Shown in pieces: positions 47,801 to 64,000 of a DNA stretch of 64,000 nucleotides. Positions within the stretch are counted from its first letter, which is position 1. Each line of letters starts with the position of its first letter. The notes under the pieces were generated by a model that saw only the letters and a list, made by a program, of their open reading frames with translations, did no database searches and had not been told where the DNA came from. The translations under genes were made by a program, and so were the position numbers. This DNA comes from Streptomyces sp. A1277 (GTDB lineage: Bacteria > Actinomycetota > Actinomycetes > Streptomycetales > Streptomycetaceae): NCBI RefSeq assembly GCF_004795015.1, contig NZ_SSBI01000033.1, forward strand, positions 26,711 through 90,710. Direction: 5' to 3'.

Positions 47801-50800
47801 GCGTCGGCTGTTTTGGTGCAGGCGTTGGGTGATGCCGGGGTGGGTTGCCCGGTGTGGTGGGTGACCTCGGGGGCGGTGTCGTCGGGGCCCGGGGATGCGG
47901 TCTCGCATCCGGTGCGGGCCGGCGTGTGGGGTCTGGGCCGGGTGGTGGCGTTGGAGGAGCCGGGGCGTTGGGGCGGTCTGGTCGATGTCCCGGAAGAGGT
48001 GTCTCAGGGCGCTGTTGGCCGGCTGGTGGAGGTGTTGGCCGGTGGTTACGGGGATGAGGACGAGGTCGCGGTGCGGGGTGGGGCGGTCCTGGGCCGCCGC
48101 CTGGCGCCCGCGTCCGCGTGGTCCGGGGATGCGGTCTGGTCGCCGTCGGGGACGGTGTTGGTGTCGGGTGGTACGGGTGTGTTGGGTGCTCGGGTGGCGC
48201 GTTGGGTGGTGGAGCGGGGCGCGGAGCGTGTCGTCCTGATCAGCAGGCGTGGTCTGGAGGCGGAGGGCGCGCCGGAGCTGCGGGATGGTCTGCGTGAGCT
48301 GGGTGCCGAGGTTGATGTGGTGGCCTGTGATGTGGCCGTGCGTGGGGAGGTGGAGGCGCTCTTCGAGCGGTTCGACGTCTCGGCGGTGGTGCACACGGCT
48401 GGTGTCCTGGACGACGGTGTGGTGGATGGTCTGACCTCTGAGCGGGTGGCCGGTGTCTGGGGCGCGAAGGCAGCGGGTGCGTGGAACCTTCACCACGCCT
48501 CGCTCGGGCGTGAGTTGGACGCGTTCGTGTTGTTCTCGTCGGCTGCTGGTGTGTGGGGTGGTGCGGGGCAGGGGGCGTACGCGGCGGCGAATGCGGCCCT
48601 GGACGGACTGGTGGAGTTCCGGCGTGCCCAGGGCCTGACCGGTTCCTCGATCGGGTGGGGCCCCTGGGCGGAAGGCGGGATGGCGGACGATGCCACCGTT
48701 CTGGCCCGCGCCGAGCGCGGCGGGCTGACCCCGCTGGCTCCCGGGGCCGCCCTCGGCATCCTCGGTTCGGCGTCGGGTTGTGTGACGGTCGCGGATGTGG
48801 ACTGGGAGCGATTCGTACCCGGGATGACCGCGCTGCGGCCGAATCCCCTGTGGGACGAGGTCGCACCGCGTCGGGCGGACCGTCCAGCCGCTGGTGGCGG
48901 GGGACTGAGGGAACGCCTGGCCGGGGTGTCGGGTGCGGCGCGGCGTTCGTTGGTGATGGACGTGGTGCGCGGGCAGGTCGCGGCCGTGCTCGGATTCGCC
49001 GACCCGGCGGCCGTGGAGGTGTCGAAGGCATTCCGTGACCTCGGCTTCGACTCCCTGACCGCCGTCGAACTGCGCAACGCCCTCACCGCCGAGACCGGCC
49101 TCACGCTCGCATCGACGGTTGTCTTCGACTACCCCTCGGTCGATGCGCTGACCACCTTTGTGGTGACCAAGCTGTTCGGCGCGGAGGAAGAGGCCGCTGT
49201 GCCGGGCGTGCTGCCTGCGTTCCGGGCCGTGGGTGATGACCCGGTGGTCGTGGTGGGCATGGGCTGCCGCTTCCCGGGCGGCGCGGATTCCCCGGAGGAG
49301 CTGTGGCGGCTGCTCGCCGAGGGCACCGATGCCCTGGGCGCCTTCCCCGCCGACCGTGGCTGGGAGCTGAACGGGGGTGCGGCCGGCCAAGGTTTCGCCC
49401 CTGTCGGCGGTTTCGTCGCCGGTGCGACGGACTTCGATGCCGGCCTGTTCGGGATCTCGCCGCGTGAGGCCCTGGCGATGGACCCGCAGCAGCGGCTGCT
49501 GCTGGAGGTCGTATGGGAGTCGCTGGAACGGTCGGGCATCGCCCCGTACTCGCTGCGCGGGCTCCCGGTGGGCGTCTTCGCGGGGACGAACGGCCAGGAC
49601 TACCCGGCGCTGCTGGCCCTGGCCGGTGAGTCGGGAGACGGATACGGCGGTACGGGCAGCTCGGGCAGCGTGCTGTCCGGCCGTGTCTCGTACGCGCTCG
49701 GGCTGGAAGGCCCGGCGGTGACCGTGGACACGGCGTGCTCGTCATCGTTGGTCGCTCTGCATCTGGCCGCGCAGGCGCTCCGGTTGGGTGAGTGCGATCT
49801 CGCGCTGGCCGGTGGTGTGACCGTGATGTCGACACCGGGCGCGTTCGTGGAGTTCGAGCGGCAGGGGGGTCTTGCCGGTGACGGCCGGTGCAAGGCGTTC
49901 TCGGACGACGCGGACGGTACGGGCTGGGGTGAGGGCGTCGGTGTCCTGGTTCTGGAGCGGTTGTCGGATGCGCGTCGCAAGGGTCACCACGTGCTGGCGG
50001 TCGTGCGCGGCAGTGCGGTGAACCAGGACGGTGCGTCCAACGGCCTGACCGCGCCGAATGGTCCCTCGCAGCAGCGGGTCATTCGTCAGGCGCTGGCCAC
50101 CGCCGGTCTGACGGCCGCCGAGGTGGACGCGGTGGAGGCGCACGGTACGGGTACGAAGCTGGGCGACCCGATCGAGGCGCAGGCGCTCCTTGCGACCTAT
50201 GGCCAGGACCGTCCGGCCGATCAGCCGCTGTGGCTGGGGTCGATCAAGTCGAACATCGGTCACACGCAGGCCGCCGCCGGTGTCGCGGGTGTCATGAAGA
50301 TGATCCTGGCGATGCGCCACGAGATCCTGCCGCAGTCCTTGCACGTCGGTACCCCGTCCTCGCATGTGGACTGGTCGGAGGGTGCGGTTGAGCTGCTGGA
50401 CCGGGCGCGGGACTGGGCGGCTGGTGACCGGCCGAGGCGGGCGGGTGTGTCCGCGTTCGGGGTCAGTGGGACGAACGCCCATGTGATCATTGAGGAGCCG
50501 CCGGCCCTCACGCAGTCGGTGGCGGTTTCGGATGTTGTGCTGCCGGTGGTGCCGTGGCTGGTGTCCGCGAAGGCGGCGGCCGGTGTCGCGGAACAAGCGG
50601 GGCGACTCGCTACCGGCGTCGAGGGTCTGGACGCGATTGACGTCGGCCTGTCGCTGGCGACCACCCGGGCCGCGCTGGAGCACCGGGCCGTCGTCCTGGG
50701 CGCGGACACCGAGGAGCTGCGTACGCGACTCGGCGAGCAGCTGGTCCCGGTAGCGGCTCGGGACGGCCTGACCGGGTTCGTGTTCTCGGGCCAAGGCGGC

Positions 50801-53800
50801 CAGCGCCTGGGCATGGGCCGGGAGCTGGCAGAGGTCTTCCCGGTGTTCGCGACAGCCCTGGACGAGGTGTGCGGGCACTTCGACGGGCTGCGTGAGGTGA
50901 TGTTCACCGATGCGGAGGCGTTGCAGAGCACCGGTTGGGCGCAGCCGGCGTTGTTCGCGGTGGAGGTGGCGTTGTTCCGGTTGGTGGAGTCGTGGGGGGT
51001 GCGCCCGGATTACCTCGTCGGGCATTCGGTGGGCGAGCTGGCCGCCGCGCATGTGGCCGGGGTGCTTTCCCTGGCCGATGCGTGCCAGCTGGTCGCGGCC
51101 CGTGCCGGTCTGATGCAGGCGCTGCCTGCCGGCGGTGCGATGTGGGCGGTACGGGCGACGCTGGACGAGGTCACTCCGCTGCTGGTGGACGGCGTGTCGG
51201 TGGCGGCGGTGAACGCCCCCGGCCAGGTCGTCCTGTCCGGTTCGCGCGAGGCGGTCGAGGCGGTGGCCTTGGGCTTTGAAGGCCGCCAGGGCCGTTGGCT
51301 GGAGGTCAGCCACGCGTTCCACTCGTTCCTGATGGACCCGATGTTGTCCGAATTCTCCTCTGCTGCAAGCGGGTTGACGTACGAGCGCCCGCGCATCCCG
51401 ATCGTCTCCACGCTGACGGCCGAGCCGGTCACCGAGTTCACGGCGTCCTACTGGGCCGACCAGGTCCGTGGCACGGTCCGCTTTGCCGACGCGGTCACCC
51501 AGCTGAAGGCCCTCGGCGTCACCCGCTTCCTCGAACTCGGCCCGGACGCAAGCCTCGTGGGCGCGATCGGCGAGAGCGACGAGGACGCGTTCGCCGTGGC
51601 GGCGTTGAACCGAAAGCAGTCCGAGCCCGTCACCGCCGTCACCGCGCTCGCCCGGCTCTGGGCGGACGGTGCCGACGTCGACTGGGCGGCGTTCTACGCC
51701 CCGACCGGCGCCCGCACCACCAGCCTGCCCACGTACGCGTTCCAGAGGGAGCGCTACTGGCCGGGCGTGCGCCGGGAGCCGGTGGTGGCTTCGGCGGCTG
51801 ACGCCGTGTTCTGGGACGCGGTGGAGCGTGGTGACGACGAGCTGTTCGCGTCGGAGTTCGGTGTCGATGTGGGGGCGCCGCTGCGGGAGACGCTGCCGGC
51901 GTTCTCGGCGTGGCAGCGCCGTCGTCGGGAGCGCGAGGCGGCCGACAAGCTGCGCTATGAGGTGTCCTGGGCACCGTTGCAGTCCGCTGCGGTCGATGTG
52001 TCGGGTGGCGGATGGCTGCTGGTTGAGCCGGTGGGTGTGGAGGATGCGTGGGCGGATGCGCTCGCGGAGGAGCTGATGGCGCGCGGCGGGGAGGTTGCTC
52101 GGCTGCGGCTTGGGTCCGGCGATCTGGAGCGGTCGGCGCTGGCGGCTCGGCTTTCGGAGTTTGCTGGTCACGCGCGTGTGGTGTCGTTCCTGGGCCAGGA
52201 GGAATCGGGGTCGGGCGGTGTCGCTGCGTCGGCCGTCCTCGTGCAGGCGTTGGGTGATGCCGGGGTGGGTTGCCCGGTGTGGTGGGTGACGTCCGGTGCG
52301 GTGTCTGCGGGGCCGGGTGATGGGGTTACGCATCCGGTGCGGGCCGGTGTCTGGGGCGTGGGCCGGGTGGTGGCGTTGGAGGAGCCGGGGCGTTGGGGCG
52401 GTCTGGTCGACGTTCCGGATCAGACGTCCCGAGAGGCCGTTGGTCGGCTGATGGACGTGCTGGCCGGTGGTTACGGGGATGAGGACGAGGTCGCGGTGCG
52501 GGGTGGGGCGGTCCTGGGCCGCCGCCTGGCGCCCGCGTCCGCGCGGTCCGGGGATGCGGTCTGGTCGCCGGCGGGGACGGTGTTGGTGTCCGGTGGTACG
52601 GGTGTGTTGGGTGCTCGGGTGGCGCGTTGGGTGGTGGAGCGGGGCGCGGAGCGCGTCGTGCTCGTGAGCCGGCGCGGTCTGGAGGCGGAGGGCGCGCCGG
52701 AGCTGCGGACCGGCCTTCGCGAGCTGGGTGCCGAGGTTGACGTGGTGGCCTGTGATGTGGCCGTGCGTGGGGAGGTGGAGGCGCTCTTCGAGCGGTTCGA
52801 CGTCTCGGCGGTGGTGCACACGGCCGGTGTCTTGGACGACGGTGTGGTGGATGGTCTGACCCCTGACCGGGTGGCCGGTGTCTGGAACGCGAAGGCAGCG
52901 GGTGCGTGGAACCTCCACCACGCCTCGCTCGGGCGCGAACTCGACGCGTTCGTGTTGTTCTCGTCGGCTGCGGGTGTGTGGGGTGGTGCGGGGCAGGGTG
53001 CGTACGCGGCGGCGAATGCGGCCCTGGACGGACTGGTGGAGTTCCGGCGTGCCCAGGGCCTGACCGGTTCCTCGATCGGGTGGGGCCCCTGGGCGGAGGG
53101 CGGGATGGCGGACGACGCCACCGTTCTGGCCCGGATGGGCCGGGGCGGCGTACGTCCGCTCGACCCCGGCACCGCACTGGACATCCTGGGCTCCGCGGAC
53201 GGCTGCTTCGCTGTGGCCGACATGGACTGGGAACGGTTCGTATCGTCCGTGACGGCGTTGCGCGCGAACCGTCTGTGGGACGAGGTCGCACCGCGTGCGG
53301 CCGATCGTCCGGCCGTTGAGGCCGGAGGGCTGAGCGAGCGGTTGGCCGGACTGTCGGGTGTGGCGCGGCGTTCGTTGGTGATGGACGTGGTGCGCGGGCA
53401 GGTCGCGGCCGTGCTCGGATTCGCCGACCCGGCGGCCGTGGAGGTGTCGAGGGCCTTCCGTGACCTGGGTTTCGACTCCCTGACCGCCGTCGAACTGCGC
53501 AACGCCCTCACCGCCGAGACCGGCCTCAAACTCCCCTCGACGCTCGCCTTCGACCACCCGACCACCCTCGCCCTGACCGAGTTCCTGCTCGGCGAGCTGG
53601 TCGAGGAGCCGGCCGGTGAGGTCCGGGACGTAGCGGCCGAACTGGACCGGATCGAGGCAGCCCTGCTGGCTCTGCCCGCCCCCGAGTATGCGCGGCTGAG
53701 GGTCGCCTCGCGCCTGCAACAACTGATGAAACGACTGGATGGTGTGCCATCCGAGACGAGCGCCGTGGACATCTCGGCAAAGATCGAAGCGGCTACATCC

Positions 53801-53845
53801 GACGACATCTTTGCTCTTATCGACCATGAGATCGGGAAGCGGTGA
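44714..53845 (+). CDS. PKS-4: modular type I polyketide synthase, two KS-AT-KR-ACP modules
   Basis: A 3,043-residue bimodular synthase. The best start is TTG 44714, overlapping the PKS-3 stop as TTGA. No ATG or GTG in frame precedes the docking helix (KLLGYLKKVTGDLRQ), and GGTGGGA at 44703-44709 could serve as the ribosome site. Module 1: KS 43-469, AT 582-866, KR ~936-1374, ACP 1415-1489. Module 2: KS 1508-1929, AT 2022-2303, KR ~2413-2858, ACP 2894-2963. A docking tail runs to 3043. Both ATs are malonyl type, and both KRs have LDD and intact Ser/Tyr, so two B-type hydroxyls are expected. The stretch from the module 1 KR through the module 2 AT parallels PKS-3 M1-M2 at a nearly constant 24.04-kb offset, so PKS-4 probably arose by duplication. 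Confidence 0.96.
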   Translation: MSENRVVSADDEQQKLLGYLKKVTGDLRQAHRRLREIEAASTEPIAIIGMGCRLPGGIRSPQELWQLLDRAGDGMSTFPVDRDWDLERLFGPDSSLPGTSHAREGGFTYDATEFDPAFFGLSPREALAMDPQQRMLLQTSWEAFEHAGIDPTGLKNTDTGVFVGAASTGYGSHLTALPQGVEGYLLTGNSMAVASGRIAYTLGLKGPAVTVDTACSSSLVALHMAVQSLRSGECSLALVGGVTVMSTPGMFLEFSRQQGLSADGRCKAFSDDADGTGWSEGAGLLVLGRLSDAVRDGHRVLAVVRGTAVNQDGASNGLTVPNGPSQQQVIRAALENARLSPADVDAVEAHGTGTKLGDPIEAQALLATYGRKRPADRPLWLGSVKSNIGHTQAAAGVAGVMKMVLAMRNETLPKTLYADQPSTHVDWAAGEVELLTEAKDWPRGERPRRAGISSFGISGTNAHVILEEAPAPEEQEPAGTVVPPVLPWPLSTRQPEALPELAARLHASLTAHPDTRPQDIGHTLATGRAAFEHRAVVLAPDAESALTDLAALATGNATAGRVVQGTAAGRSSGGRGRRRLAFVFSGQGGQRVGMGRELAEAFPVFAAALDEVCAHFDGLLDRPLREVVFTDAEALKSTGWAQPALFAVEVALFRLVESWGVRPDYLVGHSVGELAAAHVAGVFSLADACRLVAARAGLMQALPAGGAMWAVRATLDEVTPLLVEGASVAAVNAPGQVVVSGTREAVEAVASGFEGRQGRRLDVSHAFHSPLMDPMLSAFAAAAGKLTYDAPRIPIVSTLTGAPVAEFTASYWVDQVRGAVRFADAVTHLKSLGVTRFLELGPDATLTGAIDETCEGDALTLAALNRKRPEPGTPVRALAQLWADGHPVDWHHFYDATDARPTDLPTYPFARDRYWMQNPEGAKDRRQERDPGDGLTYQVSWTPLGAVGAAGVDVTGGGWLLVESAGVEDAWADALAEGLAERGGEVARLRLGSGDLERSALAARLSEFAGHARVVSFLGQDESGSGGVAASAVLVQALGDAGVGCPVWWVTSGAVSSGPGDAVSHPVRAGVWGLGRVVALEEPGRWGGLVDVPEEVSQGAVGRLVEVLAGGYGDEDEVAVRGGAVLGRRLAPASAWSGDAVWSPSGTVLVSGGTGVLGARVARWVVERGAERVVLISRRGLEAEGAPELRDGLRELGAEVDVVACDVAVRGEVEALFERFDVSAVVHTAGVLDDGVVDGLTSERVAGVWGAKAAGAWNLHHASLGRELDAFVLFSSAAGVWGGAGQGAYAAANAALDGLVEFRRAQGLTGSSIGWGPWAEGGMADDATVLARAERGGLTPLAPGAALGILGSASGCVTVADVDWERFVPGMTALRPNPLWDEVAPRRADRPAAGGGGLRERLAGVSGAARRSLVMDVVRGQVAAVLGFADPAAVEVSKAFRDLGFDSLTAVELRNALTAETGLTLASTVVFDYPSVDALTTFVVTKLFGAEEEAAVPGVLPAFRAVGDDPVVVVGMGCRFPGGADSPEELWRLLAEGTDALGAFPADRGWELNGGAAGQGFAPVGGFVAGATDFDAGLFGISPREALAMDPQQRLLLEVVWESLERSGIAPYSLRGLPVGVFAGTNGQDYPALLALAGESGDGYGGTGSSGSVLSGRVSYALGLEGPAVTVDTACSSSLVALHLAAQALRLGECDLALAGGVTVMSTPGAFVEFERQGGLAGDGRCKAFSDDADGTGWGEGVGVLVLERLSDARRKGHHVLAVVRGSAVNQDGASNGLTAPNGPSQQRVIRQALATAGLTAAEVDAVEAHGTGTKLGDPIEAQALLATYGQDRPADQPLWLGSIKSNIGHTQAAAGVAGVMKMILAMRHEILPQSLHVGTPSSHVDWSEGAVELLDRARDWAAGDRPRRAGVSAFGVSGTNAHVIIEEPPALTQSVAVSDVVLPVVPWLVSAKAAAGVAEQAGRLATGVEGLDAIDVGLSLATTRAALEHRAVVLGADTEELRTRLGEQLVPVAARDGLTGFVFSGQGGQRLGMGRELAEVFPVFATALDEVCGHFDGLREVMFTDAEALQSTGWAQPALFAVEVALFRLVESWGVRPDYLVGHSVGELAAAHVAGVLSLADACQLVAARAGLMQALPAGGAMWAVRATLDEVTPLLVDGVSVAAVNAPGQVVLSGSREAVEAVALGFEGRQGRWLEVSHAFHSFLMDPMLSEFSSAASGLTYERPRIPIVSTLTAEPVTEFTASYWADQVRGTVRFADAVTQLKALGVTRFLELGPDASLVGAIGESDEDAFAVAALNRKQSEPVTAVTALARLWADGADVDWAAFYAPTGARTTSLPTYAFQRERYWPGVRREPVVASAADAVFWDAVERGDDELFASEFGVDVGAPLRETLPAFSAWQRRRREREAADKLRYEVSWAPLQSAAVDVSGGGWLLVEPVGVEDAWADALAEELMARGGEVARLRLGSGDLERSALAARLSEFAGHARVVSFLGQEESGSGGVAASAVLVQALGDAGVGCPVWWVTSGAVSAGPGDGVTHPVRAGVWGVGRVVALEEPGRWGGLVDVPDQTSREAVGRLMDVLAGGYGDEDEVAVRGGAVLGRRLAPASARSGDAVWSPAGTVLVSGGTGVLGARVARWVVERGAERVVLVSRRGLEAEGAPELRTGLRELGAEVDVVACDVAVRGEVEALFERFDVSAVVHTAGVLDDGVVDGLTPDRVAGVWNAKAAGAWNLHHASLGRELDAFVLFSSAAGVWGGAGQGAYAAANAALDGLVEFRRAQGLTGSSIGWGPWAEGGMADDATVLARMGRGGVRPLDPGTALDILGSADGCFAVADMDWERFVSSVTALRANRLWDEVAPRAADRPAVEAGGLSERLAGLSGVARRSLVMDVVRGQVAAVLGFADPAAVEVSRAFRDLGFDSLTAVELRNALTAETGLKLPSTLAFDHPTTLALTEFLLGELVEEPAGEVRDVAAELDRIEAALLALPAPEYARLRVASRLQQLMKRLDGVPSETSAVDISAKIEAATSDDIFALIDHEIGKR
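44840..49180 (+). other. PKS-4 module 1: KS-AT(malonyl)-KR(B)-ACP
   Basis: KS Cys is at 45356-45358; the nearby LGLEGP motif reads LGLKGP. AT 46457-47310 has GHSVG (46715-46729) and HAFH (from 47006). The KR has LDD (48407-48415) and Tyr 48578-48580. ACP Ser is at 49052-49054. The helical pre-KR linker found in most KR-only modules is replaced by a short charged stretch (about 47460-47520). Confidence 0.92.
47574..48700 (+). repeat. KR block, copy 2 (PKS-4 module 1)
   Basis: Matches PKS-3 module 1 from the GGGWLLVESAGVEDAW motif to the GWGPWAEGGMADD motif. Similarity falls off upstream, where this module lacks the helical linker, and downstream toward the ACP. Confidence 0.9.
49230..51745 (+). 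repeat. Malonyl KS-AT block, copy 2 (PKS-4 module 2)
   Basis: Partner of 25190-27720. With the KR block just upstream it forms a roughly 4.2-kb region parallel to PKS-3 M1-M2, interrupted by diverged ACP sequence (about 48700-49230). Confidence 0.9.
49235..53600 (+). other. PKS-4 module 2: KS-AT(malonyl)-KR(B)-ACP
   Basis: KS Cys is at 49736-49738. AT 50777-51620 has GHSVG (51020-51034) and HAFH (from 51311). The KR has LDD (52832-52840) and Tyr 53003-53005. ACP Ser is at 53477-53479. KS-AT resembles PKS-3 module 2, while the pre-KR linker and KR resemble PKS-3 module 1, so the module reads as a hybrid of those two. Confidence 0.93.
51762..53150 (+). repeat. KR block, copy 3 (PKS-4 module 2)
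   Basis: Matches PKS-3 module 1 including the upstream FWDAVERGDDELF linker, so it is closer in extent to copy 1 than copy 2 is. Some patches have reverted to C-ending codons (about 52640-52720), giving a mosaic look. Confidence 0.88.
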
Positions 53846-53850
53846 GCTTG

Positions 53851-64000
<10,150 letters not shown>

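Overview
This window is 64 kb of very GC-rich DNA from an actinomycete, most likely Streptomyces or a close relative. The evidence is the strong C/G bias at codon third positions, GTG and TTG starts, and the actinobacterial style of the domains. It lies inside a giant cis-AT modular type I polyketide synthase (PKS) locus. All five genes are on the + strand and form one tightly packed operon. The only real intergenic gap is 56 bp (20587-20642). No loading module, thioesterase, tailoring enzyme, regulator, transporter, RNA gene or mobile element is visible. Both window edges cut through PKS genes.

Layout. PKS-1 (1-6698, 5' end outside): the DH tail, KR and ACP of one module, then KS-AT-KR-ACP. 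PKS-2 (6700-20586): three KS-AT-KR-ACP modules. PKS-3 (20643-44717, 8,024 aa): five modules, including an unusual KS-AT-DH-ACP module with no KR and one full-loop DH-ER-KR module. PKS-4 (44714-53845): two KS-AT-KR-ACP modules. PKS-5 (53851-64000, 3' end outside): KS-AT-DH-KR-ACP, then KS-AT-DH-KR, cut by the window edge. Of 13 visible ATs, four carry methylmalonyl-type signatures (GHSQG + YASH) and nine malonyl-type (GHSVG + HAFH).

How they work together. Terminal docking helices link the proteins in gene order. PKS-1 to PKS-2 uses one docking type; the other three junctions use a second type. If the line is collinear, the chain segment is: alkene; methyl/OH; methyl/OH; OH; methyl/OH; OH; OH; unreduced ketone; methyl/OH; CH2 (if the full-loop KR works); OH; OH; alkene; alkene. 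A methyl-branched polyol with one ketone and a growing polyene fits a large polyol macrolide whose ketone could close to a hemiketal. The product itself cannot be named from this window.

Most unusual points: (1) the KR-less DH module, with an altered DH YGPxF motif and a TSL instead of DSL carrier-protein motif; (2) the full-loop KR, whose catalytic Ser position is Gly, followed by an ACP two residues short before its DSL motif; (3) a nine-copy 18-bp in-frame tandem repeat in PKS-5; (4) a perfect 9-bp inverted repeat that buries the Shine-Dalgarno sequence of the 24-kb PKS-3 gene; (5) long near-identical blocks with a distinct codon style, which look like natural AT and KR swaps.
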